Assembly: GCA_964017965.1 (NCBI GenBank)
Contig: CAXHNV010000006.1
Span: forward strand, 1 to 64,000
DNA from: UBA2883 sp964017965
GTDB lineage: Bacteria; Cyanobacteriota; Vampirovibrionia; Gastranaerophilales; Gastranaerophilaceae
Reading direction: 5' to 3'
Length of the DNA stretch: 64,000 nt
Shown one piece after another: positions 1-8,489 of this stretch. The notes under the pieces were generated by a model. The model made no database searches, was not told the origin of the DNA, and was given only the letters and a program-made list of their open reading frames with translations. A program made the position numbers and the translations under genes. Each line of letters starts with the position of its first letter. The first letter of the stretch is position 1.

Positions 1-305
1 GTCGGAACCGACGATATCTGACCCGATATCTTACACTCTGCAGGGGCTCTATCGTAGAGCATATCCGTTGGTTTAACTCGGTAGTTTGCGTAGAAAAAAC
101 CGAAGTAAAACAGAATAAAATATATCAAAGGAAGCTTCAGGCTATTGAGTTTTAGCACCATTATTACTGTAAAAAGGCTGAATATCCCGCAAAACAAGAA
201 CGGCCTATCCGTAAAGAACGCATACAACCCCAAAATATACACCGCCGTAACCGTCAACATCACTACATTCTTGTTTTGGATTAGTTCTAAATATAGTCTT
301 TTCAT
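1..305 (-). CDS. comEC: ComEC/Rec2 family DNA-uptake channel, N-terminal fragment (runs off the left edge)
   Basis: Only the first 101 codons are in the window. Translating the minus strand from the ATG at 305 gives an open frame to the edge. It has two hydrophobic segments (about residues 15-28 and 34-48), then a third ending in a YFGFFYA-type stretch followed by RVKPTD. This resembles the DUF4131 region at the N-terminus of ComEC, the inner-membrane channel that brings single-stranded DNA into the cell. It starts 2 nt after the stop of the Cas4-like nuclease gene, so the two are probably co-transcribed. dprA (20186-21292) is a second transformation gene in the window. The assignment rests on topology and a short match; the diagnostic competence domain is outside the window. 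Confidence 0.6.
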   Translation of the reverse strand, partial: MKRLYLELIQNKNVVMLTVTAVYILGLYAFFTDRPFLFCGIFSLFTVIMVLKLNSLKLPLIYFILFYFGFFYANYRVKPTDMLYDRAPAECKISGQISSVP

Positions 306-307
306 AA

Positions 308-964
308 TCAATAACCCGCTACATTACAAAGCTTTGAATATGCGCAATTCATATCAGTACAAACAGTTTTATTCAAACTGATATTTGTCATGCCTGCATA
401 AGCTTCTTTTACATACTTCAAATACTCTTGTTTTAACGCTTCCGTAAAAACTATTTTAACATCTTTTTTATTCTTTAAATCTAAATAAACAAAAGTTAAA
501 GAATCTCTCTCCTCAAATAATTCATCACACAACAACAGATAAACCATTGTCTGATAATCAAAGGTTTTGTCAGAACCAACCCCGCCAGTCTTATAATCAA
601 GGATAAAATAATCATTCCCTTTCCTAACTTTCTTAACAAGGGCGTCTATTCTACCCCCAATCCAAAAATCATCAACCTTCATAGCCAGAGATTTTTCAAC
701 ACCGACAACCTCATATTTAAAATAGCTTAAACTTTTCAAATACTGCCAATAAGCCGCTTCTTTCTCTGAAAGCAAATCCTCGTATTTTTCAACAGGATAA
801 CCTTTCAAATAGTATGCAGCAAGGTTATGAATATTCTTACCCTCCGAAAAGTTTTCATCAAGCACAGGAGCGCTAACCTGTTCAACATACTGATAATAAA
901 ACTTTAGTTCACACTCCTTATATAAATTGAACATAGCAGGTGATATAACCGAAAACTCTGACAT
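308..964 (-). CDS. PD-(D/E)XK nuclease, Cas4/RecB-like, with probable Fe-S cluster
   Basis: 218 aa. The core motifs of the RecB/AddB/Cas4 nuclease family are visible: GGRID with D107, LDYKTG with D123 and K125, and a QxxxY motif at Q138-Y142. Cysteines at C18 and C202, C207, C213 are placed like the four ligands of the 4Fe-4S cluster in Cas4 and AddB. It is therefore probably a DNA end-processing nuclease (PDDEXK_1 type). No cas genes or CRISPR repeats are nearby, so a CRISPR role is not supported. The ATG directly follows the stop codon of the PfkB gene, with a GAGG ribosome site inside that gene's end. comEC follows, which hints at a role in DNA uptake or repair. Confidence 0.8.
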   Translation of the reverse strand: MSEFSVISPAMFNLYKECELKFYYQYVEQVSAPVLDENFSEGKNIHNLAAYYLKGYPVEKYEDLLSEKEAAYWQYLKSLSYFKYEVVGVEKSLAMKVDDFWIGGRIDALVKKVRKGNDYFILDYKTGGVGSDKTFDYQTMVYLLLCDELFEERDSLTFVYLDLKNKKDVKIVFTEALKQEYLKYVKEAYAGMTNISLNKTVCTDMNCAYSKLCNVAGY

Positions 965-2008
965 CTAAACCTCAACATAAGTATAATTCGGATATTCTGC
1001 TAAACATTTTTCTATCTCATCAAAAGTGATTAAACCCTCTGTTGCACTAAACTTAGAAACAACAGAAGCAGACTGAACAGAAGCATACATCATAGATCTG
1101 CCAATATCCTTATTTGTCCTCTCTAAAGCTGCAAAAAATGTTGAAGCAAACGCATCGCCCGCACCTAATGTAGATACAACTTCCGACATAAAAACAGGAC
1201 ACATATAAACCTTTTTACCGTCATAAGCATACGCACCACGCTTACCGTCTGTAATTACTATAACCTGATAATCCGATACTCTAAGCTTCGTTAACATAGT
1301 CATAACATCCGGATGAATAACTTCATGCGAATAACGTTCAGTCTTAGTATCAGGTCTTACCGTTATACCCGTACACAAAGAAGCTTCCTCAAGGTTCATA
1401 ACAACAATATTAGAAGTCTCAAGCACAGGCTTAATCTTCTCAAACCCCTGTTTCAAACTTGTAGTACCTGCATTAAATGCAACAATAATATTATTTTCAT
1501 GCGCAAATTTAACAAGTGGTTCAAGTATTTCATTGGATTTACTGTTCAATGGTGCAACATAAAGCCAATCCGCACTCTTTAAAGCTTCAAAATCAATGTC
1601 CTCAAGTGCTATACAAGAATTTGCTCCTCTATTAGTCAAAACTGTTCTATCACCCTGAAAACTAACCAATATAACAGAAAATCCCGTCGATAAAGAGTTA
1701 TCCTGAATAATATTATCTAACTTAACCTCAGAAGATTTTAAATGTGCTAAAATACCCGCGGAATAAATATCATCACCTATCTTACAAATAGAAGAAGTGT
1801 CATGCCCGAGTTTAGCAAAATTTGATGCAGTATTAACACCGCCTCCGCCGACATTTGTAGAAAAACCGCTCATATCAATCTTTGAGCCGTAAGGATAACT
1901 CATAAAATCATCTTTTCTGGTTAAACTGTTAACTGATACAATATTCGCAGAATCACACTCTACAAAAACATCCATTGTTGCACTGCCGATAGTAAAAACT
2001 TTTGCCAT
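965..2008 (-). CDS. PfkB-family carbohydrate/nucleoside kinase (ribokinase-like)
   Basis: 347 aa from the ATG at 2008, chosen because a GGGGG ribosome site precedes it; a start four codons upstream is possible. The N-terminal GGGGVNTA motif (about residues 55-62) and the C-terminal LGAGDAF motif with catalytic Asp near 285 are the two PfkB signatures. The usual DTTGAGD motif reads STLGAGD here, keeping the catalytic Asp. The family phosphorylates sugars such as ribose, fructose or adenosine with ATP; the substrate cannot be read from sequence. It heads a run with the Cas4-like nuclease and comEC, with junctions of 0-2 nt. Confidence 0.88.
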   Translation of the reverse strand: MAKVFTIGSATMDVFVECDSANIVSVNSLTRKDDFMSYPYGSKIDMSGFSTNVGGGGVNTASNFAKLGHDTSSICKIGDDIYSAGILAHLKSSEVKLDNIIQDNSLSTGFSVILVSFQGDRTVLTNRGANSCIALEDIDFEALKSADWLYVAPLNSKSNEILEPLVKFAHENNIIVAFNAGTTSLKQGFEKIKPVLETSNIVVMNLEEASLCTGITVRPDTKTERYSHEVIHPDVMTMLTKLRVSDYQVIVITDGKRGAYAYDGKKVYMCPVFMSEVVSTLGAGDAFASTFFAALERTNKDIGRSMMYASVQSASVVSKFSATEGLITFDEIEKCLAEYPNYTYVEV

Positions 2009-2083
2009 AAAAACCCCCATGAAAAATGCCAGGATAATACATCTTGATTATCCCAGCATAAAACAAATATTTTAATTAAACAA

Positions 2084-2404
2084 TTATCCTACTTCTTGAG
2101 TTGCAAAAGTAGCTGCTTCCGGATATGAAACACCTGCTTTTTCAGCTGCATTGAACATAGCATCTGATTTTTCTACAATAGCAGGATTAGCTAAAATCTT
2201 CTGAATATCAGAATTGATATTATCAGCTTTGTTAATCATAACCTGTGCACGACCTGCAACTTCTGCTGCCGGTGCTGCTGCTGCTTCTTTATAGTCTTGT
2301 TTAATTTCTACAGATTGAGCCTTTGGAGCCTCAACTTCATTCTTTTGTGGCTTTGGTGCTACAACCGGATTAAATTTTACATCATTCTTGTTAATTTCGT
2401 TCAT
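2084..2404 (-). CDS. Small Ala/Pro-rich hypothetical protein
   Basis: 106 aa with no recognised domain. The first half is rich in Lys, Pro and Ala (PKPQK, EAAAAPAAEVA) and looks disordered. The second half could be helical (residues about 55-100). There is no signal peptide. The start is supported by TAAGG 7 nt upstream. It is divergent from the gene at 2651 and shares with it a 246-bp intergenic region that contains a perfect HLR1-type site, so both may be controlled together. Function unknown. Confidence 0.6.
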   Translation of the reverse strand: MNEINKNDVKFNPVVAPKPQKNEVEAPKAQSVEIKQDYKEAAAAPAAEVAGRAQVMINKADNINSDIQKILANPAIVEKSDAMFNAAEKAGVSYPEAATFATQEVG

Positions 2405-2551
2405 AATAACCTTACTTTCTGGTAAATTTCTTTTATACTTTTCTTCGATTGTGTTTATATAACGTATCGAAAAAATATTTTTTGCTACTTATTTTAAAAA
2501 AACTTTACATTTATTATAGCATTTTTTCTAAAAATAACAATTTACCCATGC

Positions 2552-2569
2552 TTTGTAAACAAATGTAAA
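2552..2569. promoter_or_regulatory. HLR1-like site (RpaB-type direct repeat), copy 1
   Basis: On the minus strand this reads TTTACATT-TG-TTTACAAA. It is an exact match to the cyanobacterial HLR1 consensus: two (G/T)TTACA(T/A)(T/A) half-sites separated by 2 nt, bound by the response regulator RpaB. It sits in the divergent region between the small genes starting at 2404 and 2651, 82 bp before the latter. The rest of this intergenic region is AT-rich; a further single half-site TTTACATT lies near 2503. Regulation by an RpaB-like protein is inference, since no such gene is in the window. Confidence 0.55.
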
Positions 2570-2650
2570 CATATTCACTAAAATCCTAAAGTTCTACAAA
2601 AAATTGCCGTAAACCATAATGTAAGGAATAGGAAAACAAGGACAAGGGAT

Positions 2651-3106
2651 ATGGCATTTGAAGTTTCATATTTGAATACTTATGGCTATGCTATCGACAC
2701 AGCTAACCTTAAAAATAATATTAAGTTAGTTTGTGATAATGCTGCATCCAAAACTGCTAACACAGCTCACGAACTTGTTAACCAGGCTAATGGCAGCACT
2801 AACTCTGCATTATTATCAGAATACGCTCAAAATATTGCTAAATCTAATGTAGCTCAACAGTTTGTTGTTGATAACAATCTTAAAGAAACTCTTAAATTTC
2901 TTAAAGATGAAGCTGCTAAAAACAGAAGTTTAAAATCTAAAAAATATCAATTCGTTATCCATGAAGTTTTGACTGACGGCGACATTTTCGACTACGAAAA
3001 TGACAGAGAAACTGAAGAATCTCACATCGCTGAAGAAAATATCGATAATCTTGAAAGTTTTGATATTAAAATCGACGAAAATATGAAAAATATTTTCGCA
3101 GCATAG
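2651..3106 (+). CDS. Hypothetical protein, N-terminal helical, acidic C-terminus
   Basis: 151 aa, no recognised family. Residues about 15-95 are predicted helical and rich in Asn/Ala/Lys. The last 45 residues are strongly acidic (many Glu/Asp). No signal peptide or membrane segment. Codons are of the GCT/AAC type often seen in strongly expressed genes. It is monocistronic: a perfect HLR1-type site lies 82 bp upstream and an intrinsic terminator lies 34 bp downstream. The purine-rich AAGGACAAGGGAT just before the ATG serves as ribosome site. Function unknown. Confidence 0.7.
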   Translation: MAFEVSYLNTYGYAIDTANLKNNIKLVCDNAASKTANTAHELVNQANGSTNSALLSEYAQNIAKSNVAQQFVVDNNLKETLKFLKDEAAKNRSLKSKKYQFVIHEVLTDGDIFDYENDRETEESHIAEENIDNLESFDIKIDENMKNIFAA

Positions 3107-3139
3107 AATTCATAAATAATTTCCCTATAATTTCAATTT

Positions 3140-3164
3140 AAGCTCTATTTAGAGCTTTTTTTTT
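3140..3164 (+). terminator. Intrinsic terminator
   Basis: AAGCTCT-ATTT-AGAGCTT hairpin followed by a run of T residues. It ends the transcript of the small gene at 2651-3106. Confidence 0.85.
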
Positions 3165-3203
3165 GCTCTTTTTTACATTATTTTGCTATAATAATAAAAG
3201 AGG

Positions 3204-3848
3204 ATGAAGATAGTGAGCAGATTGTTTTTTATTGTATGTTTTTTAATATTCAACACAGTTGCTGTGCATGCTCTTGAAACAGTCAAAATCGAATATCGCG
3301 TACCTATTGATTATAAACTTTTAGATGAAAAATCAATAAGCGCAAAAGCGGAAAACTTTTTTCAAACCTATATGGAGACAAAAGACGAAAAAGCTTTACA
3401 GAACATGCTCTCAGCATACTGTCTTTTAACAAACATGAATAAAGAAAACCCGTTATATTTCGTCCGAGTCGGAATAGCGTATGACAAACTAAAAAACGAC
3501 CGTTATGCTAAATCATATTTCGGACAGAGCATGTGTATTCAACACAGCTATCCATATTCATACGCAGCATTCGGTGATTACTGGTTTGAAAGATGCAGAT
3601 ATAGAAAAGCTCTTAAAAACTATCTGATTGCAAACGATTTTGGCTATAATACAAACTATGACAACCTCTATAAAGTAGGTGTCTGTTTTGAAAAACTCGG
3701 TGATTATTCATCTGCAATAAATTTTTTCAAAAAAGCGCTTGAATACCAACCTGAGAACGAAGAGCTTATGAACAGGATTCAAATGCTTGAAGAAAAACTG
3801 CAACTAAACTCAATATATAATGAACGAGAGAGAAGGATACAACAATAA
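3204..3848 (+). CDS. Exported TPR-repeat protein
   Basis: 214 aa. Residues 1-24 form a signal peptide (hydrophobic core FFIVCFLIFNTVAV, then HALE). Residues about 70-195 form several tetratricopeptide repeats, for example DYSSAINFFKKALEYQPEN, so it is probably a periplasmic scaffold. A TATAAT box at 3187-3192 lies only 11 nt before the ATG. The GAGG at 3201-3204 would suit an alternative GTG start at 3213 (protein beginning MSRLFF), so the start is uncertain. The stop is 1 nt before the ATG of the GHL10 gene, so the two form an operon. Partner unknown. Confidence 0.75.
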   Translation: MKIVSRLFFIVCFLIFNTVAVHALETVKIEYRVPIDYKLLDEKSISAKAENFFQTYMETKDEKALQNMLSAYCLLTNMNKENPLYFVRVGIAYDKLKNDRYAKSYFGQSMCIQHSYPYSYAAFGDYWFERCRYRKALKNYLIANDFGYNTNYDNLYKVGVCFEKLGDYSSAINFFKKALEYQPENEELMNRIQMLEEKLQLNSIYNERERRIQQ

Positions 3849-3849
3849 G

Positions 3850-5757
3850 ATGAAAAAGATTATATTATCTATACTAATATTTGGTTTAACAATGACAAAC
3901 ATTGCAGCCGCTGCGGATGTTTTCACTCCGTACGTCGTACCTGAAAATGCAGTAGTTTATTCTACAGCTTCAAGAAGTATAAGCGCAACTGATCCGGTAC
4001 TCGATGAAACAAACAAAAAAAACTACTTCCCCGGTAACAGAAAACATAACCAGCTTGTTATCTATACAAAAGCTTACGGAACAAGAACCGGTACAAACGA
4101 ATTCGGCGCGGAAGCAATCGTAAAAGGCAACACTGTTGTTGCACTCAGCGGAGCTGATTCTCTTATCCCGCAACAAGACGGTATTGTTATAAGCGGTCAC
4201 GGAACTGCTAAAACATGGATTAATAAAAATATCATCGTAGGTACAAAAATATATATCGATACAGAAAAGAACTCAATAACCGCATACACAACATCTGAAA
4301 GCTATATCTACGGCGCAAAAGAGTGTATTAAAGAAGTTATTGATTTGATGAACTATTACAAAGCTCAAAACCCTGATTATTACACAAAGAAAATTGAAGA
4401 AAGCATAAAAGATGCAAATAACTGTATAAAAAAAGCAGAATCAAGACCTTCTCAGGTTCAGGAATATTCACAACTTGCAATAGATTATGCAAACAAAGCA
4501 CTTGCTTTAGTTATTCCGTATCGTTCAACAGAGCTTCGCGGAGTCTGGATTAGACCAACAGAAAGAAGCAAAGAAGAAGTTGTTCAGGCTGTTAGCAAAC
4601 TCTCTAATGCCGGTATAAATAACATCTTCCTCGAAACATATTTTCACGGGTTAACAATATTCCCGAGTAAAACAATGGAGAAATATGGGTTTACAACAGA
4701 AAACCCGATTTTTGAAGATTTTGATGTACTAAAAACATACATCGAAGAATGCCACAAAAAGAACATAAAAGTAAATGTCTGGTTCGAAACATTCTACGTA
4801 GGCAACAAAAACCCTAACGCCAACAAAACAAGTATCCTTGCTGTATGTCCTACCTGGGCAAATACAACAAAAAAAAGCTGTGATTCAAAAACACCGGTAC
4901 CTTGTGCCTCAGAACATAACGGGTATTTCTTAGACCCTGCAAATCCGGAAGTACAAACGTTTCTTATGCAGCTATTATGTGAAATAATCTATTCATATAA
5001 GCCTGACGGCATAAACATAGATTACATAAGATACCCTCAAAGTAACGCTCCTAAAAAAATAGGCGGAGATATCTTAAACTGGGGTTATACACAGTTTGCA
5101 AGAGAAGATTTTAAATCAATATATGGAGTAGACCCTGTATGTATAACACCTTGCGATAATTTCTGGCAGGCATGGTGTGATTATCGACGCGGCAAAGTTA
5201 CTGAATTTGTAAGAAGGCTCTCTAAAACCTGCCGCTCAAACGGTATAACGCTAACAGCAGTTGTATTTCCAAACAAATATGCTGCGCTTGCTAACAAACA
5301 TCAAGATTGGACTGTATGGTCCAATAACAACTACGTAGACGGGTTTACACCACTCTTCTTAACCTGTGACCCTACTACAGCAGCCGATTTGATGAGGGGA
5401 GTAATCAAAAACAAAAACCCTAAAACAAAGCTTTATGCAGGGTTATTTGTAACGTTTATGAACGGCTCTCAAGCTGATTTAATCAGACAAATCCACGAAC
5501 TGAGAAAACTAAACCTTAACGGCTTTAGTATATTTGATTACGCTCACTTTGGAGATGAATACATTGCTACTTTAAAACAAAGTATCTGTACACCGCCGCC
5601 ACAACCTAAAAAAATCTATACGGCGCCTAATAAGAATAAGAAAACCGTTAAAAAACATACACCTAAAAAGCAACAGGTGACAAAACAACCTGCACCTAAA
5701 AAAGAGTCTAAAAAGACCAGGGCTAAAAGAAAACTCAAAAAACTATTAGGAGTTTAA
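3850..5757 (+). CDS. GHL10/DUF187 glycoside-hydrolase-like exported protein
   Basis: 635 aa from the ATG at 3850 (AGAAGGA ribosome site in the preceding gene). Residues 1-22 are a signal peptide. The N-terminal region (about 60-130) has the GAEAIVKGN and IPQQDGIVISGHG motifs often found before this domain. The GHL10 region begins near residue 228 with ELRGVWIRPT and continues through DGINIDYIRYP, typical of the GH-like TIM barrels that act on envelope polysaccharide. The last 45 residues are Lys/Pro-rich and could bind acidic polymers. It overlaps the convergent kdsC by 4 bp. The sugar bond cleaved is unknown. Confidence 0.82.
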   Translation: MKKIILSILIFGLTMTNIAAAADVFTPYVVPENAVVYSTASRSISATDPVLDETNKKNYFPGNRKHNQLVIYTKAYGTRTGTNEFGAEAIVKGNTVVALSGADSLIPQQDGIVISGHGTAKTWINKNIIVGTKIYIDTEKNSITAYTTSESYIYGAKECIKEVIDLMNYYKAQNPDYYTKKIEESIKDANNCIKKAESRPSQVQEYSQLAIDYANKALALVIPYRSTELRGVWIRPTERSKEEVVQAVSKLSNAGINNIFLETYFHGLTIFPSKTMEKYGFTTENPIFEDFDVLKTYIEECHKKNIKVNVWFETFYVGNKNPNANKTSILAVCPTWANTTKKSCDSKTPVPCASEHNGYFLDPANPEVQTFLMQLLCEIIYSYKPDGINIDYIRYPQSNAPKKIGGDILNWGYTQFAREDFKSIYGVDPVCITPCDNFWQAWCDYRRGKVTEFVRRLSKTCRSNGITLTAVVFPNKYAALANKHQDWTVWSNNNYVDGFTPLFLTCDPTTAADLMRGVIKNKNPKTKLYAGLFVTFMNGSQADLIRQIHELRKLNLNGFSIFDYAHFGDEYIATLKQSICTPPPQPKKIYTAPNKNKKTVKKHTPKKQQVTKQPAPKKESKKTRAKRKLKKLLGV

Positions 5758-6290
5758 TTACATTTTTGAGCTGAGCGAACAATTTCTAACGGCTCAATAC
5801 CCTGTGCTCTAAGAACATAGTCACAGAGTTCTCTAATAGCGCCTCTGCCGCCGTCTTCGACTGATACAAACTTACATACCTTTTTAACTTCATCCACAGC
5901 ATCAGCGGGACAGCAAGGAAGACCTACTTTTTCTAATATACAAATATCAGGCAAATCATCGCCCATATAAGATACATTCTCATAAGTTAACCCGTATTTT
6001 TGCATAATCTCTTCCAACACAGGTAACTTATATTTCACACCCTGATGAAGTTCTGTTATCCCTAAATTCTTAGCACGGTGAGCAACAGTACCGTTTTCAC
6101 GAGCAGTGATAATAACAGTAATAATACCGGCTCTTTCAACACAAACAATACCTTGACCGTCTTTAGCGTTAAAAGTTTTATACTCTTTTCCGTCTTCATC
6201 AAAGGTCAAACTACCGTCAGTAAACACTCCGTCAACGTCAAATGCCATAAGTTTAATCTTAGAAGCTCTCTTACCGTTAAATATTGCCAT
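5754..6290 (-). CDS. kdsC: 3-deoxy-D-manno-octulosonate 8-phosphate phosphatase (HAD family)
   Basis: 178 aa, the usual KdsC length. The HAD nucleophile motif AFDVDGVFTDG (D18, D20) is present, and the later YMGDDLPD motif supplies the Mg-binding aspartates. No cap domain is present, as expected for the tetrameric C0 KdsC group. The enzyme removes phosphate from Kdo-8-P in the cytoplasm, giving Kdo for the LPS inner core. Its stop is followed at once by the partner gene upstream: kdsD ends at 6290, overlapping this start. The pair implies an outer membrane with Kdo-containing LPS. Confidence 0.93.
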   Translation of the reverse strand: MAIFNGKRASKIKLMAFDVDGVFTDGSLTFDEDGKEYKTFNAKDGQGIVCVERAGIITVIITARENGTVAHRAKNLGITELHQGVKYKLPVLEEIMQKYGLTYENVSYMGDDLPDICILEKVGLPCCPADAVDEVKKVCKFVSVEDGGRGAIRELCDYVLRAQGIEPLEIVRSAQKCN

Positions 6291-7264
6291 TAAACAACCC
6301 CCGCCTTTAATATATCGTGGATATGAACAACTCCGACAGGGTTGTTATCGTCATCAACAACTGCAAGAGCCGTAATAGAATACTTTTCCATTAAATGAAG
6401 AGCACTTGCCGCAAAATCTTTTGATTGAACAGTCTTAGGATTAACTGACATAACGTCTTTTGCACAAAGGTTATCTAAATCCTTATACTTAAGTACTATT
6501 CTTCTGATATCCCCGTCAGTAAGAATACCACTGAGTCTGCCTGATTTGTCGGTAAGCATTGCCATACCGAGTTTATAATCAGAAATCATCTGAACAAGTT
6601 CTGTAAATCCTATATTTTCAGACGCAACAGGCATTTGGCGAGATTCTGTCATCATCAAATCTGAAACGTGGTATTTAATACCCTTACCTAACGCTCCGCC
6701 CGGATGAAATACAAGAAAGTCTTCTGCCGTAAATCCGCGTTTTTGCAACAAGCATACAGCTAAAGCATCACCCATAGCAAGAGTTGCAGTAGTACTTGCA
6801 GTAGGAGCCTTGCCTAAAGGACAAGCTTCTTTTTCTACTGAAATATCAAGAACAGCTTCACCTGCTCTTGCTAAAGTAGAATCCATTCTTCCGGTCATTG
6901 AAATAATCGGAACACCAAACCTTTTGATTACAGGGAGCAAGTTCAATAATTCCTGAGTTTCTCCGCTGTTTGAAATAGCTATAACCACATCATCACGTGT
7001 AATAATCCCGCTATCACCGTGAGTGCTTTCTGCTGGGTGTAAAAAATATGCCGGTGTACCGGTTGAAGACAATGTTGCAGCAATCTTTTTACCGATAAGT
7101 CCTGATTTACCCATTCCTGTAACGATTACACGACCGTCACAATTATAAAGCAAATCAATCGCTCTGTCGAAACTTACTCCTAAAGAGTTCTTCAATCTTA
7201 AAATGGCGTTTGCTTCTATATCAAAAACTTCACAAGCTAATTTTTCTATATTCATTGTTTCCAT
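6290..7264 (-). CDS. kdsD: Arabinose-5-phosphate isomerase (SIS + two CBS domains)
   Basis: 324 aa from the ATG at 7264, preceded by GAGGTG; earlier in-frame starts lack this. A SIS sugar-isomerase domain (about 30-180) has VTGMGKSGLIGKK and ISNSGETQE, then two CBS domains follow (about 200-320). It converts ribulose-5-P to arabinose-5-P, the first committed step towards Kdo. The stop/start overlap with kdsC indicates translational coupling. Confidence 0.93.
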   Translation of the reverse strand: METMNIEKLACEVFDIEANAILRLKNSLGVSFDRAIDLLYNCDGRVIVTGMGKSGLIGKKIAATLSSTGTPAYFLHPAESTHGDSGIITRDDVVIAISNSGETQELLNLLPVIKRFGVPIISMTGRMDSTLARAGEAVLDISVEKEACPLGKAPTASTTATLAMGDALAVCLLQKRGFTAEDFLVFHPGGALGKGIKYHVSDLMMTESRQMPVASENIGFTELVQMISDYKLGMAMLTDKSGRLSGILTDGDIRRIVLKYKDLDNLCAKDVMSVNPKTVQSKDFAASALHLMEKYSITALAVVDDDNNPVGVVHIHDILKAGVV

Positions 7265-7372
7265 GTACACCTCATCTGACTTCAAACATAATTATATCTC
7301 AAAAGTACATTAAAAATACTATTTTTAAGAAATATTATCAAATTTTTATTCAAATCTGCCGATAAATATAAT

Positions 7373-7663
7373 ATGTTACAAGTATGTGAAAATATTTCTA
7401 CAATAGTACTCAATTCAAATCATACAAACAAAAATCTGGAAGATTTGAACAAATACATCGACAGAAACAACTGTACAAATATTACAGTCGATATTTCCGG
7501 ACTAAACATCTTTGATGCAAGTGCTATTGCAACATTAGGTTCAACTATTCATTATATGAAATACCCTGAAGGCTCAATCAACTGGATTGTTAATTCAAAT
7601 AAGGTTAAAGAATATACTACATCTATGAATTTGGGCAACAGCCTGTTCATTTGTAAAAAATAA
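7373..7663 (+). CDS. STAS-like domain protein (anti-sigma-antagonist type)
   Basis: 96 aa. The centre has the STAS pattern: a strand ITVDISGL, then FDASAIATLGS where antagonists carry the phosphorylatable Ser/Thr. It lies 42 bp before a SigF/SigB-type sigma factor gene, the usual place for a partner-switching regulator. No anti-sigma kinase gene is adjacent, so the switch is incomplete here. There is no Shine-Dalgarno sequence before the ATG; a TATAAT-like box abuts it, so the true start or a leaderless start is uncertain. Confidence 0.65.
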   Translation: MLQVCENISTIVLNSNHTNKNLEDLNKYIDRNNCTNITVDISGLNIFDASAIATLGSTIHYMKYPEGSINWIVNSNKVKEYTTSMNLGNSLFICKK

Positions 7664-7705
7664 ATATTTATTTTAAACTTTTATTAATAAGGAAGGGTTT
7701 AAAGC

Positions 7706-8485
7706 TTGTCAAATACAGACTCAATATATATAAAAATTCAGGAATGGCTGGAATTATATAGAACAACAACGGTCAAAAAGCAGAAAAAACGCTTGATGAA
7801 CCTGATTATTGTTGCAATGATGCCTGTAATCAAAAAGATAGCAAACTCAATTGCAAGACGTGCGGAAGATCCTGTAGAAGACTTGGTTCAAGCAGGTTCT
7901 ATTGGGCTTGTTAAAGCTATCAAACGCTATAATCCGGAGGTTAATCCTAAGTTCAGAATATACGCAGGTTATCTTATCGTAGGCGAAATGCAGCATTATA
8001 TGCGTGATAAAGTTGCTATGATAAAAGTTCCACGCGAAATCATTGAACTGGCAATGAGAATAAAACTGTTTACCAATAACCTTAGTGAAGATGAAATCGA
8101 TTCACTTACAAGTCAAAAGGTGGCAGAAGCGCTTGATGTACCTGTAAACAAGGTTAATACAGCGATTGATATCGACAGACGTAAAAAAATCGCCTCACTC
8201 GATGAACTTATAAGCGTTGACGGCAACAAAGCAACTATAGGAGATTTAACGCCTGCTTACGACTATAAAGAGTATTCCGAACAAAAGGACTTGCAGCTTG
8301 AAATCGCTGAAATAATTAAAAAACTGCCGGTAGAGTATAAAGAAGTCGTTGAATTGTTTTATTATGAGGATATGAAACAGTCAGAAATCGCTGAAAAACT
8401 TGAGGTCAATCAAATGATGGTCTCAAGAAGACTTAAAAAAGCGTTTTCTTATATGTATAATTTAATTAAGAACAAAGAAAATTAA
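7706..8485 (+). CDS. RNA polymerase sigma factor, SigB/SigF/FliA group
   Basis: 259 aa, starting at a TTG 6 nt after a strong GGAAGGG ribosome site. Region 2 is clear (DLVQAGSIGLVKAIKRYNPE, about 58-77), with a region 3 segment around 120-165. Region 4 holds a helix-turn-helix (KQSEIAEKLEVNQMMVSRRLKKA, about 225-247). Length and lack of region 1.1 place it in group 3, which controls stress, motility or development. The preceding STAS gene suggests control by partner switching. The rare TTG start could limit its synthesis. Confidence 0.87.
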   Translation: MSNTDSIYIKIQEWLELYRTTTVKKQKKRLMNLIIVAMMPVIKKIANSIARRAEDPVEDLVQAGSIGLVKAIKRYNPEVNPKFRIYAGYLIVGEMQHYMRDKVAMIKVPREIIELAMRIKLFTNNLSEDEIDSLTSQKVAEALDVPVNKVNTAIDIDRRKKIASLDELISVDGNKATIGDLTPAYDYKEYSEQKDLQLEIAEIIKKLPVEYKEVVELFYYEDMKQSEIAEKLEVNQMMVSRRLKKAFSYMYNLIKNKEN

Positions 8486-8489
8486 AAAA

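Noticed and set aside
145..381. Plus-strand ORF at the left end
   Set aside because: It is antisense to the comEC start and the nuclease end, with no ribosome site and no protein-like features.
308..964. CRISPR-Cas locus signalled by the Cas4-like protein
   Set aside because: No repeat-spacer array and no other cas gene found in the window; the protein also fits general RecB-type nucleases.
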